Shown here: piece by piece, positions 16,235 to 25,640 of the stretch
Layout: every line of letters starts with the position of its first letter
Position numbering within the stretch: position 1 is the stretch's first letter
DNA from: Actinokineospora bangkokensis
GTDB lineage: Bacteria; Actinomycetota; Actinomycetes; Mycobacteriales; Pseudonocardiaceae
NCBI RefSeq assembly: GCF_001940455.1
Contig: NZ_MKQR01000016.1
Location: 155,125-219,124 of the forward strand
DNA length: 64,000 nt
Direction of reading: 5' to 3'
Position numbers and translations under genes: made by a program
Notes under the pieces: model-generated
What the model saw: the letters and a program-made list of their open reading frames with translations, nothing else
Told to the model about the DNA's origin: nothing
The model's database searches: none

Positions 16235-19200
16235 TGGGCGGGTCCTCCCTGCTCGTGGTCCGCGGGGTGCGCGGGGATGGTGGTAGCGAGGTGCTGGGCG
16301 ATCGCGGCGGCGGAGGGGTGGTTCCACAGCAGGGTCGGCGCCAGCGCGGTGCCGACCAGCCGTTCCAGCCGCACCCGCAGCACCGCGCCCAGCAGCGAGT
16401 CCACGCCCTGCTCGGCCAGCCCGGCCCCGGCGTCGACCGCGGCGGGGTCGGTGCCCAGGACGGCGCCTGCGCACTCGCGGACGCGCGCGGTCAGCTCCGC
16501 CACCAGGGCGGGCCCGGTGAGCCCGGCCCAGGAGGGCGTGTCGTCACCCGTGCCCGCGGTGTCGACGGCGAGGGCGGCGAGCAGCGGCGGCCGCGCCCCG
16601 GCGTGGTCGGTGCGCACCGGCAGCACCGCGACCGGCCCGCCGCCGAGGTCGTGGCGCCGGGCCAGCACCCGGTCGAGGGCGGCCAGCGCGCGCTCCGCGG
16701 TGAGGTCGGCGCTGCCGCGGGCGTCCAGTTCGACGTCGGTGGCCGCGGCGGCGGTCGCCATGCCCAGCCCGCGCCAGGACGTCCACGCGATCGACACGCA
16801 CCCGGTGTCGCCCTGGTGCCTGCGCCGGGCGGCGAGCCCGTCCAGGCACCCGTTCGCCGCGGCGTAGGCGGCCTGGCCGGGCAGGCCCAGCAGCGGGCCC
16901 GCCGAGGAGAACAGCACCAGGAAGTCCAGGGTGCCCACCGGGAACAGCGCGTCGAGCACGTGCGCGCCGTCGACCTTGGCGCCCAGCACGACGTCGAGGT
17001 CGGCGGCGGTGAGGTCGGCGGCGGGTCCGCTGCGCACCTGCCCGGCGGCGTGGACGACCCCGCGCACCGGCGGCACGGGCAGGGCGGCGAGCGCGGCCCG
17101 CACGGCGTCGGCGTCGGTGATGTCGACGGCGGCGGTGAAGACGGTGGCGCCCGCGGCCTCGATGGCGCGCACGGCCGCGACCCTCGGGTCGTCGCCCTCC
17201 CGCTCCTGGAACGGGTTCGCCCGGGGCAGCGGGGTGCGGCCGAGGAGCACCAACCTGCGCGCGCCCCGGGCCGCGAGGTGGGCGGCCACCTGGAGGCCGA
17301 GCGCGCCCATCCCACCGGTGATCAGGTATGTGCCGTCGGGGCGGCAGGAAGGGGTCTGCGCGGTGCGGCCCAGTGGCACGGCCCGGGGACACAGCGCCGC
17401 GTCCGCAGTCACGGCGGTGACGGGTTCGGCGCCGGGGTGGGACAGGCGCGCGCGCAGGCGGGCGGTGACGGCCGGGTCCGGGGTTTGGTCGGGCAGGTCC
17501 AGGACGCCGCCGAAGCTCTCCGGGTGTTCGGTGGCGAGCACCCGGCCCAGGCCCGCGATCGCGGCGGACCCGGGGGTGGCCGTGCCCGCGTGGACGCCGG
17601 TGGTGACGGCCCAGACCCGCTTGCCCTCGGCGCCGCGCAGGACGTCGATCAGGGCGGGCACGGCGTCCCTCGGGTCGGGCGGCGCGGCGACGAGCACGTT
17701 GTCGGCGCCGGGTTCCGAGCCCAGGGCCTCGGCCAACCCCGGTGCACCGAGCAGGGTCAGCGGCGCGGGCGGGCCGTCGTCGGGGACGGGCTGCCACTGG
17801 ACGACGAACGCGGTCTCGGGGAGTTCGGGGCGGGCGGTGCGGGTGCCGTCCGGTTCGGCGTAGCGCAGGCCGGACAGGCGCAGCAGCGGGGTGCCGTCCT
17901 CCCCGAGCACGTTGACATCCACAGTGGACTCCGCGACCCGGCGGGCGACGACGACGGCGCGGTCCGGCGCGTCGGCGGCGACCACCAGGTCGTCGAGGGC
18001 GGCGGGCATGCGCAGCACCGGGTCGCCGCCGAAGACCACCGACGCCGTGGACAGCGCCGCGTCGAGCAGCGAGGCCCACCCGGGGTGGCGCAGCGCGCCG
18101 TCGGGGTCGGCGGCGACCTCGGCCACCAGCAGGTCCGGGCCGCCGGTCAGCTTGTCGACCCGCCACGGGAAGCCCATGGCGGCCACCCCGAGGTGGGCCA
18201 GCCGGTCGACCACCGCGCCGGCGTCCAGCGGTTCCGACGCGGCGGAGACGTCGACCTCCGGCAGGTCCACCGGCGTGCCGGGGCGGGCGGAGGAGTGCAC
18301 GGACCACTCCCCCTCCGGCAGGCGGGAGGCGATGCGCAGGGACCCCGCCTCGCGCACCACCTGCACCTCGCGGGCGGGGTCCTCGTCGTCGGGCACCGCG
18401 ACCGGGCGCAGCAGGCGCACGTCGGACAGCGCCTCGCCGCCCGAGGCGCACAGGTAGGTCAGCAGCGTCACCGCCGCGGGGACGATCTCGGTGCCGAGGA
18501 CGGGGTGGCGCCCGGGGTACGGGCGGGTGCGCACGTGCACGGTCGTCGTCCACACCCGGGCGGCGACCCCGTGCACGTCGACCCCCGCGCCCAGCAGGGT
18601 GTTGGGCGGGCCGGGCGGGAACGCGGGCGGGTGCTCCACCCAGTGCTCGCGGTGCTGCCAGACGACCCCCGGCAGCCGGACGCGGCGGCCCGGCGGGGTG
18701 CGCAGGTCGACCTCGACGCCGCGGCAGTGCAGGGCCGCGACCGCGTGCGCCAGCACGGCGCGCTCGGGCTTGCCGCGCCGCAGGCTCGGGATGACCACCC
18801 CGTCGTCGACGCCCTGCGCGGCCAGCGCCTCGGTGATGGAGTGCGCGACGACCGGGTGCGCGGAGACCTCCAGGAAAGTGCGGTGCCCGTCCTCCAGGGC
18901 CGCCGCCACCGCCTCGGCGAAGCGGACCGGGTTGCGCAGGTTCGCCGCCCAGTAGGCGGCGTCGTGCCGGTGGTCACCGCGCGGGTCGGGGAACGCCGTG
19001 GCGTAGAGGGGGATCCGCGGTGGCCGGGGGCGCAGGTCCGCCACGGCGTGCGCGAGGTCGGCGGCGAGCGGGGTCATGTGCTCGGTGTGGAAGGCGACGT
19101 CGGAGTCGACGCGGCGGACCGTGCGGCCGTCGCGCTCGAACGCCGCACCCGCCCGGACGACGGCGTCCACGTCGCCCGCGACCACGGTGGAGTGCGGCGA

Positions 19201-21228
19201 GGCCGCGATCGCCGCCGACGCGCCGGGGGTGTCGCGGAGCTGTGCCGCGCACTCGTCGAAGGGCAGGTCCACCAGCACCATCGCCCCGCGCCCCGCCACC
19301 CGGGGCAGCAGCGCCGAGCGGCGGCAGATCAGGCGCGCGGCGGACTCCTCGTCCAGCGCCCCCGCGGTGACGGCGGCGGCGATCTCCCCGACCGAGTGCC
19401 CGATGACCGCGGCGGGTTCGAGGCCGCGGGCCCGCCACGACGCGGCGAGACCCAACTGGACCGCGACGAGCGCCGCCTGGACGCGGTCGACGCCGCCGAG
19501 GTCGTCCGCCTCGATGACCTCGCGCGGGGTGACGCCCAGTTCCTCGCGGTAGACGGGGCCGAGGCGGTCGACGACGGCGGTGAAGTCCGGGTCGGCGCCG
19601 AGCAGGCCGCGGCCCATGCCGACCCACTGCGCGCCGTGGCCGGAGAACACCCAGACGGCGCCGCCCGCGCGCGCCGTGCCCGTCGTCCCCGAGCCGCCTG
19701 CGACAGCCCGCAGGCCCTCGACCAGCTCGTCGCGGTCGGCGGCCGTCACCACGGCCCGGTGCCGCAGGGCCGCTCGACCGCGCACCAGCGTCGTCGCCAC
19801 GTCCGCCAGCGACGGCGCGCCGGGCTCGACGAGGTCGTCCGCGAGGTTCGCGGCAGCGGCGGTCAGTGCGGCGGGTGAGGCGGCCGAGAGGGGGAAGTGC
19901 GCGGGCTCGACCAGACCGTCCTCACTAGACTTGACGATCGGGTCCGCTTCCTCCAGGACCACGTGCGCGATGGTGCCGCCGTAGCCGTAGCTGGCGACCC
20001 CCGCGCGCCGGGGGTGCCCGGGGTCGGGCCACTCGGCGCCCTCGGTGCTCGGCCGCACACCGGACTCCGCCCACGGCACGTCGGCGCGCAGCGACACCAG
20101 GCCCGCCACCGCGGGGACCCAGCGGTGCCGCAGCACCTGGATGGCGGCGATGACGCCCGCGACCCCGGCGGCTGCCTCCGTGTGCCCGATCGTCGCCTTC
20201 ACCGCGCCGACGCGGCACACGGGCAGGTCGGCCGGGCGGGCGTAGGCGGCGCAGAGCGCCGCGCCCTCCACCGGGTCGCCCGCCGCGGTGCCGGTGCCGT
20301 GCGCCTCCACGTAGCCCACGGTGGTGGGGTCGACGCCCGCCGCCGCGCACGCGGCCCGCACCAGGTCGGCCTGCGCGGCGGAGTTGGGGGCCATGATGCC
20401 GTCGGTGCGGCCGTCCTGGCGCACGGCGCTGCCGCGCAGCACGGCCAGCACCTCGTCGCCGTCCGCGCGGGCGTCGGCCAGCCGCTTGAGGACGACCACG
20501 CCGCAGCCCTCGCCCCGGCCGTAGCCGTCGGCGGCGGCGTCGAAGGGGGTGCTGCGCCCGTCCGGGCCGAGCGCGCCCGCCTCGGCGAGCACGGCGGTGA
20601 GGTGGGGGCCGTTCATCAGCATGACCCCGCCTGCCAGCGCCACCCGGCACTCCCCCGCCCGCAGCGCCGCGGCGGCCGAGTGCACGGCCACCAGCGAGGA
20701 CGAGCACGCGGTGTCCACCGCGACGCTGGGCCCGCGCAGGTCGAGCGCGTGCGAGACGCGGTTGGGCACCCCGCACAGAGACGCGCCGATGCCCGTCCAC
20801 GGGCGCACGTGCGGCAGGTCCTCCAGCAGCCTGCGCCCGTAGTCGTCGGTGCCGACCCCCAGGAACACCCCGGTGTCGGAGCCCGCGAGGGCGGTCGGGG
20901 CGATGCCCGCGTCCTCCAGGGCCTCCCAGCACACCTCCAGCGCCACCCGCTGCTGCGGGTCGAGCTGGTCGGCCTCACTGGTGGAGATGCCGAAGAAGGC
21001 GGCATCGAACCCGGCCACGTCGTCGAGGAAGGAGCCCAGCGCCGGGACCCGGGCCAGGGCGGCGGCGTGCTCGCGGGAGAGCGCGGCGGTGGGGCGCCAG
21101 CGGTCCTCGGGGACGGTGGTCGTGGTGGTGGCGCCCGCGCGCACCAGCCGCCAGAGGGCGTCGGCGGAGGTGGCGCCACCCGCGTAGCGGCAGCCGATGC
21201 CCACCACCGCGATCGCGTCGGGGCTCAT
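16231..21228 (-). CDS. Iterative type I polyketide synthase, KS-AT-DH-KR-ACP (6-MSAS type)
   Basis: The protein is about 1,665 residues in one module. The KS has DTACSSS (Cys ~175), EAHGTGT (His ~311) and KATIGHTEAAAG (His ~350). The AT has GHSVGE (Ser ~613) with VAFHTEHM, most like malonyl-specific ATs. The DH/thiohydrolase-like domain has HPVLGTEIVP, matching HxxxGxxxxP (His ~909), and a later Asp in LLDAAL. The KR has TGGMGALG, LFSSAG and the catalytic Tyr in GQAAYAAAN (~1456). The ACP has GVDSLLG (Ser ~1612). There is no thioesterase. Length and order match bacterial and fungal 6-methylsalicylate synthases (ChlB1/NcsB/6-MSAS group), so a small aromatic acid is the likely product. Start ATG 21228 begins the KS directly (MSPDAIAVVGIGC). 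Release probably needs the coupled LuxE/LuxC/KASIII proteins. Confidence 0.92.
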   Translation of the reverse strand: MSPDAIAVVGIGCRYAGGATSADALWRLVRAGATTTTTVPEDRWRPTAALSREHAAALARVPALGSFLDDVAGFDAAFFGISTSEADQLDPQQRVALEVCWEALEDAGIAPTALAGSDTGVFLGVGTDDYGRRLLEDLPHVRPWTGIGASLCGVPNRVSHALDLRGPSVAVDTACSSSLVAVHSAAAALRAGECRVALAGGVMLMNGPHLTAVLAEAGALGPDGRSTPFDAAADGYGRGEGCGVVVLKRLADARADGDEVLAVLRGSAVRQDGRTDGIMAPNSAAQADLVRAACAAAGVDPTTVGYVEAHGTGTAAGDPVEGAALCAAYARPADLPVCRVGAVKATIGHTEAAAGVAGVIAAIQVLRHRWVPAVAGLVSLRADVPWAESGVRPSTEGAEWPDPGHPRRAGVASYGYGGTIAHVVLEEADPIVKSSEDGLVEPAHFPLSAASPAALTAAAANLADDLVEPGAPSLADVATTLVRGRAALRHRAVVTAADRDELVEGLRAVAGGSGTTGTARAGGAVWVFSGHGAQWVGMGRGLLGADPDFTAVVDRLGPVYREELGVTPREVIEADDLGGVDRVQAALVAVQLGLAASWRARGLEPAAVIGHSVGEIAAAVTAGALDEESAARLICRRSALLPRVAGRGAMVLVDLPFDECAAQLRDTPGASAAIAASPHSTVVAGDVDAVVRAGAAFERDGRTVRRVDSDVAFHTEHMTPLAADLAHAVADLRPRPPRIPLYATAFPDPRGDHRHDAAYWAANLRNPVRFAEAVAAALEDGHRTFLEVSAHPVVAHSITEALAAQGVDDGVVIPSLRRGKPERAVLAHAVAALHCRGVEVDLRTPPGRRVRLPGVVWQHREHWVEHPPAFPPGPPNTLLGAGVDVHGVAARVWTTTVHVRTRPYPGRHPVLGTEIVPAAVTLLTYLCASGGEALSDVRLLRPVAVPDDEDPAREVQVVREAGSLRIASRLPEGEWSVHSSARPGTPVDLPEVDVSAASEPLDAGAVVDRLAHLGVAAMGFPWRVDKLTGGPDLLVAEVAADPDGALRHPGWASLLDAALSTASVVFGGDPVLRMPAALDDLVVAADAPDRAVVVARRVAESTVDVNVLGEDGTPLLRLSGLRYAEPDGTRTARPELPETAFVVQWQPVPDDGPPAPLTLLGAPGLAEALGSEPGADNVLVAAPPDPRDAVPALIDVLRGAEGKRVWAVTTGVHAGTATPGSAAIAGLGRVLATEHPESFGGVLDLPDQTPDPAVTARLRARLSHPGAEPVTAVTADAALCPRAVPLGRTAQTPSCRPDGTYLITGGMGALGLQVAAHLAARGARRLVLLGRTPLPRANPFQEREGDDPRVAAVRAIEAAGATVFTAAVDITDADAVRAALAALPVPPVRGVVHAAGQVRSGPAADLTAADLDVVLGAKVDGAHVLDALFPVGTLDFLVLFSSAGPLLGLPGQAAYAAANGCLDGLAARRRHQGDTGCVSIAWTSWRGLGMATAAAATDVELDARGSADLTAERALAALDRVLARRHDLGGGPVAVLPVRTDHAGARPPLLAALAVDTAGTGDDTPSWAGLTGPALVAELTARVRECAGAVLGTDPAAVDAGAGLAEQGVDSLLGAVLRVRLERLVGTALAPTLLWNHPSAAAIAQHLATTIPAHPADHEQGGPAQ

Positions 21229-21407
21229 CGGGCCGCTCGCCGGGTGGAGGGGGCGGGGAGGGTGCGCGCGTGCGCCACAGGGGCTCCGTTCTGCTCCGGG
21301 GGACGGGGGTCTGGCCGGGTCGGCGTGTTCCACCAGTGGGCGGCGTCAGCTCGTTCGCCGTGTGCCGGGCTATCCCGGGTGGACCAGGCGGGTGGGGCGA
21401 GCACGGT

Positions 21408-23000
21408 CTAGCGGGCCCAGACGACCCCGCCGAGGTCCCGCCCGCCCGCCCGCAGGACGGCGGCGCCCACCTCGGCGGCCCCCGCGTCGACCAGCGCGGT
21501 GAGCAGGTCCCAGCGGGTGGCGCCCGCGGCGGTGCCGTGGCGCAGGACGAGCAGCCCGCCCGCCCGGTCGACCACCTCGGGCGGGCCGTCGGTGGCGTCG
21601 AGGTGGTGCACCGGCTCGTCGTCGCGGCGCAGGCGCTCGACCACCCGGTCGACGAGCGCGGCCCTGGCCTCGCGTGCCGCGGCTTGCACCGCGTCCGGAG
21701 TACCGGTGCCCAGCAGGCGCGCCCAGCGGCTCGGGCTCTCCCGCCCGGCGGCCAACCCGCGGCCCATCGCCGTGCGCTGCGGCTTGCCGGTGGCCGTGGC
21801 GGTGAACGCGCCGAAGGCGAAGGCGGCGGGGCGCACCGCGGCGACCTCGGCGACCCGGCGCGCCGCGGCCAGGGTCGCCGCGGACACCTCCGCGGTGACC
21901 AGGCCGACCTCGTGGCCCAGCACGTCGTCGGGGACCCCGACGGCGGCGAAGGTGCCGGTGAGCCCGGCCTCCCGCCAGTCGCGCTCGACCTCCAGCGGGT
22001 AGTGCTTCTCCCCGCCCCGGTCGATGCGCTCGCTGCGGCGCCCGGTGAGCACGAGCAGCCCGTCGCGCTCGACGCCGAGGTCGCCGGTGCGCAGCCAGCC
22101 GTCCGGGGTGAGGGCGGCCGCGGTGGCCGCCGGGTCCTCCCAGTAGCCGCGCATGCGGTCGGCGGAGCGGATCCACACCTCGCCGGACTCCAGGCGCAGC
22201 TCGGTGCCCGGCAGCGGCGCGCCCACCGGCGGGTGCTGGGCCAGGTACCGCTCGGCCCAGGGCCCGGGGTCCAGGCGCGGGGTGGTGAAGGAGAAGTTGA
22301 CCAGCTCGGTGAGCCCGTAGCCCTGGCGCAGCCGGGGGCCGTAGCGGGCGTGGAAGCGGCGGGCGAGGTCGGCGGTGAGCGGGGCCGCCGCGGTGATCAG
22401 GTACTCCAGCCCGTCCGGCCACGGCGGGGCGGCGTCGAGCAGGTCGGGCAGCAGGGCGGGCACCACCGAGGCGGTGGCGACCTCCTTGGCGCGCAGGTCG
22501 GCGAAGTAGGCGGCCGGGTCGAACCCGGTGTGCAGCACCAGCGGCGTGCCGGTCAGGTGCGTGCCGACCAGGGACATGACCAGGGCGTTGCAGTGGTGCA
22601 GCGGCAGGCAGGTCGCGTGCGGGCGGTCGGGGCGGAAGCCGTGCAGCGCCGCGGTCTTGCGCGCGTTGCCGAACACCGCGTCCCTGGGCAGCATGACGCC
22701 CTTGGGCACGCCGGTGGAGCCCGAGGTGAACATGATCAGCCCGAGACCGGCCGCGTCGGGGTGCTCGGGGTCGGCCCCGGTGGTGGTGATCGCGTCGGGG
22801 GTGACCACGGCCGAGGCGCGGACCCGGGCGGCGACCTCCGCGCGGCGAGCTTCGGGGGTGCGCGGGTCGAGCGGGACGGCCACCAGTTCCCGGTCGAGGC
22901 AGTCCAGCAGCAGCTCGGCCAGCCGGTCGCCGCTGGGCAGGGCGAGCACGACGCGGGCGCCGGGCGGCAGGTCGGGCAGCTCGGATCCGGAGCGGGACAC
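21408..23000 (-). CDS. AMP-dependent synthetase/ligase with an extra C-terminal region
   Basis: This 530-residue ANL enzyme has FTSGSTGVPKGVML as the phosphate loop, GYGLTELVNFS, the GDLG Asp, TGRRSERIDRGGEKHYP as the hinge region and GKPQRT with the catalytic Lys. The N-terminal subdomain is shortened. After the ANL C-domain another ~120 residues follow (from about GRESPSRWARLL to VVWAR) that I do not recognise; they end in a small alpha/beta-like segment. The GTG at 23000 has GGAGGAG 7 nt upstream. It is first in the operon, 179 bp ahead of the PKS start, and could load a starter or activate the acid for LuxE/LuxC. The substrate is unknown. Confidence 0.88.
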   Translation of the reverse strand: MSRSGSELPDLPPGARVVLALPSGDRLAELLLDCLDRELVAVPLDPRTPEARRAEVAARVRASAVVTPDAITTTGADPEHPDAAGLGLIMFTSGSTGVPKGVMLPRDAVFGNARKTAALHGFRPDRPHATCLPLHHCNALVMSLVGTHLTGTPLVLHTGFDPAAYFADLRAKEVATASVVPALLPDLLDAAPPWPDGLEYLITAAAPLTADLARRFHARYGPRLRQGYGLTELVNFSFTTPRLDPGPWAERYLAQHPPVGAPLPGTELRLESGEVWIRSADRMRGYWEDPAATAAALTPDGWLRTGDLGVERDGLLVLTGRRSERIDRGGEKHYPLEVERDWREAGLTGTFAAVGVPDDVLGHEVGLVTAEVSAATLAAARRVAEVAAVRPAAFAFGAFTATATGKPQRTAMGRGLAAGRESPSRWARLLGTGTPDAVQAAAREARAALVDRVVERLRRDDEPVHHLDATDGPPEVVDRAGGLLVLRHGTAAGATRWDLLTALVDAGAAEVGAAVLRAGGRDLGGVVWAR

Positions 23001-23532
23001 GGGCGACTCCTCCAGTCGTCGGTTCTCGCAGGGGGTCCGGGGCTCATCGCTCGGCACCGGGAAATCGCGGGACAATGGCAGGGCGGGTGGGGCGGGACAA
23101 TGGCAGCACGGGCAGGGCGGGGACAATTTCAGCGCAGGCGTCGAACCGATTCCCGGGGCGGCCGCGGCACGGGCTGCCCCGATCTCCCCGACTGCCGCGG
23201 GTACGTCCGGCGCCAGTGGCACTGATAGTACATATCGGTCATAACAGGCGCCACCTGCGGGTGACAGTTCACCAACGCACCGGAGTATGGGCAGCTCAGC
23301 ACGTGATCAACCCGCGGCTCCCCAGCCCCGGCCGTCGTCCGACCGGGGGTAACCCGAGGGGGTGACGAGCCGCCGCGGCGGCAGCGGTCGCCGGGGAAAC
23401 GCACCGGGAATGCGCGCCGACCCGTTCCTCCGCTACCGTGGGAACCATTCCGTCGGCATTCCCCGCCGGCAGGTCCCCGACATTCCCGCGCCCACCCCAG
23501 GACCGGTGCGCGGTGCCGAGGAAGGATTTCCC
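23001..23532. promoter_or_regulatory. Divergent control region between the AMP ligase and the malonyltransferase
   Basis: These 532 bp carry no convincing gene. An unusually AT-rich patch at 23222-23246 (containing GTACATATCGGTCATAAC) stands out and could hold the −10 elements of one or both promoters. Next to it is a 5+4+5 palindrome, GGTGA-CAGT-TCACC, at 23260-23273. The LysR regulator two genes away is a candidate binder, but no T-N11-A site was confirmed. Confidence 0.45.
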
Positions 23533-24729
23533 ATGCCGACCCCGTTCGTGCTCAGCGCGCCCACGCGGGCGGACCTGCTCGCGCTCGCCGGGTCGGTGGG
23601 CGGCGGGGTGGACCCGCGCGACCTGGCCGCCCGCGCCCGCCAGGACCACCCCTTCCGCGTCGTGCTGCTCGCGGAGGGGCCCGCCGACCTCGACCGGCTG
23701 CCCGCGCTGGCGGCGGCGGCCACCGCACGACCCGAGCCGGGGCCGCTCGCCCTGCTGTTCTCCGGCCAGAGCAGCCAGCGGCTCGGCATGGGCGAGCAGC
23801 TGCGGCGGGCGTTCCCGGTGTTCGACGCGGTGCTGGCCGAGGTCGAGGAGCAGGTGCGCCCGCTGCTGCCCGCGCCGCTGCGCGAGGTGGTGGCGGGCGA
23901 CGACCCGGACCCGCTCGACCGGTGCGCCAACGCCCAACCAGCGCTGATGGGCGTGGGCCTCGGGCTCGCGGAGCTGCTGCGGGTGGCGGGGGTGCGGCCC
24001 GACTACGTGTGCGGGCACTCCTTCGGCGAGTACGTCGCCGCCGCGGCCACCGGTGTCTGGTCCACACAGGACGCCGCCACCATCGTGGCCCGGCGCGGCC
24101 TGCTGATCGACGACCTGCCGCCCGGCGGCGGGATGGTCGCGGTCGAGGCGCCGGAGGCCGACGTCACCGCCGAGCTGCCACCCGGGGTGACCATCTCGGC
24201 CGTGCACAGCCCCACGTCGGTGGCGGTCGCCGGTCCGGTCGAGCTGGTCGAGCGGGTCGCCGCGGTCTTCGCCGCCCGCGGCGCGCGCACGGCCCGGCTC
24301 GGGGTCGGCGGCGCCTACCACTCCCCCGCCGTGGAGCCGGTGCTCGCGCCGCTGGCCGAGGTGATCGCCGCGCACCCCGCCAAGCCCGGCGGCGTCCCGC
24401 TGGTCAGCAACACCACCGGCGGGGTCGTGCCCCCCGGGGACCTGGCCACCCCCGAGCACTGGGTGCGGCACTGCCGCCAGCCGGTGCTCTGGTCGGGCGT
24501 GATGAGCACCCTGGTGGCCCAGGGCGTGGGCACCTTCCTGGACGTGGGGCCCAGCGGCGCGCTGGGCAGGCTCGCCGCCGCGTGGCTGCCCGAGGACCGG
24601 CGGGGGTCCGTGGTGGCCTCGCTGGGCGCCGAACCCGACGAGGTGACGGCCCTGCTCACCGGGCTGGCCCGGCTCGACGCCCGCGGCCACCACGTCGACT
24701 GGGCGGCCGTCCTCGACGCCCTGGCCTGA
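23533..24729 (+). CDS. Discrete malonyl-CoA:ACP acyltransferase (PKS-type AT)
   Basis: This 398-residue protein resembles an AT domain cut from a modular PKS. An N-terminal linker (PFVLSAPTRADLLALAGSV) is like KS-AT linkers. FSGQSSQRLGMG, the nucleophile motif GHSFGEYVAAAATG and GVGGAYHSPAVEPV follow, and the end is DVGPSGALG. The ATG at 23533 has AGGAAGGA 6 nt upstream. Since the PKS already has its own AT, this enzyme may serve another carrier protein or act in proofreading or hydrolysis. It is divergent from the operon, and the LysR gene follows on the same strand 32 bp later. Confidence 0.87.
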   Translation: MPTPFVLSAPTRADLLALAGSVGGGVDPRDLAARARQDHPFRVVLLAEGPADLDRLPALAAAATARPEPGPLALLFSGQSSQRLGMGEQLRRAFPVFDAVLAEVEEQVRPLLPAPLREVVAGDDPDPLDRCANAQPALMGVGLGLAELLRVAGVRPDYVCGHSFGEYVAAAATGVWSTQDAATIVARRGLLIDDLPPGGGMVAVEAPEADVTAELPPGVTISAVHSPTSVAVAGPVELVERVAAVFAARGARTARLGVGGAYHSPAVEPVLAPLAEVIAAHPAKPGGVPLVSNTTGGVVPPGDLATPEHWVRHCRQPVLWSGVMSTLVAQGVGTFLDVGPSGALGRLAAAWLPEDRRGSVVASLGAEPDEVTALLTGLARLDARGHHVDWAAVLDALA

Positions 24730-24761
24730 ACCGCGGCCCGCGCGCCGGGCAGGATGGCGGG

Positions 24762-25637
24762 GTGGACCTCAAGCAGCTGGAGTACTTCGTCGCCGTGGCG
24801 GAGGAGCTGAACTTCACCAGGGCCGCCGCGCGCGTGTACGCCACCCAGTCCACTGTGTCCTCCGGGATCCGGTCGCTGGAGTCGGAGCTGCGGGCCACCC
24901 TGTTCGAGCGGTCGAGCAGGCAGGTGTCGCTCTCCCCCGCCGGGGCGGCGTTCCTGCCCGAGGCCCGCGCGGCGCTGGCCGCCCTGCGCCGCGCCCGCGA
25001 CTCGGCGCAGGAGGCCGCCGCCGGGCTGCGCGGCAGCCTGCGGATCGGCGCGCTGACCCGGATCGCCGTGCTGGACCTGCCCGGGCTGTTCCGGGCGTTC
25101 CGCAACCGCTACCCGCTGGTCGACCTGCACGTCACCGCCTCGCCCACCGGGTCGACCGGGCTGGCCGACGACCTGCGGCAGGGCAGGCTGGACGTGGCCG
25201 TGCTCGGCCTGCCGCCCGCCGAGCTGACCGGGCTGCGCGTGCGGGAACTGGCGAGCAGGCCCTACGTGGCGGTGCTGCCCGCCGCGCACCCGCTGGCGGG
25301 CGCGACCGCGCTCGACCCGCGTGACCTGCTGGCCGAGCCGTTCATCGACACCCTGCCCGGCTTCGGCAACCGGGTCGAGGTCGACCGCCACTTCCAGGCG
25401 CTGGGCACCCCCCGCCGGGTCGCGGTCGAGGTCGCGGACCTCACCACCGTGCCGGACTACGTGGCCGCCGACCTCGGCGTGGCGGTCGTCCCGGACGTGG
25501 CGCTGCCCCGCTCCCCCGCCGTGGCGGTGGTCCCGCTGGTCGACGGCCCCCCGGACTGGTCCTTCTCCGTCGCCACCGCCGACCCCACCCGCGCCGCCGC
25601 GGCCTTCATGGACCTGGTCACCGACCATAGGGTGTAA
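24762..25637 (+). CDS. LysR-family transcriptional regulator
   Basis: This 291-residue protein has the N-terminal winged HTH LKQLEYFVAVAEELNFTRAAAR with ATQSTVSSGIRSLESELRATLFERSSR, then a periplasmic-binding-like effector domain (LRIGALTRIAVLDL). The GTG at 24762 begins the canonical MDLKQLEYF start. It follows the malonyltransferase closely and is the nearest regulator to the PKS operon, so it may control the cluster in response to a small molecule. Confidence 0.92.
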   Translation: MDLKQLEYFVAVAEELNFTRAAARVYATQSTVSSGIRSLESELRATLFERSSRQVSLSPAGAAFLPEARAALAALRRARDSAQEAAAGLRGSLRIGALTRIAVLDLPGLFRAFRNRYPLVDLHVTASPTGSTGLADDLRQGRLDVAVLGLPPAELTGLRVRELASRPYVAVLPAAHPLAGATALDPRDLLAEPFIDTLPGFGNRVEVDRHFQALGTPRRVAVEVADLTTVPDYVAADLGVAVVPDVALPRSPAVAVVPLVDGPPDWSFSVATADPTRAAAAFMDLVTDHRV

Positions 25638-25640
25638 CTA

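Noticed and set aside
16228-19878. A 1,216-codon open frame antisense to the PKS
   Set aside because: High GC makes long open frames opposite real genes; composition is Gly/Arg/His/Val-rich with no domain, while the minus strand has clear KS/AT/DH/KR motifs.
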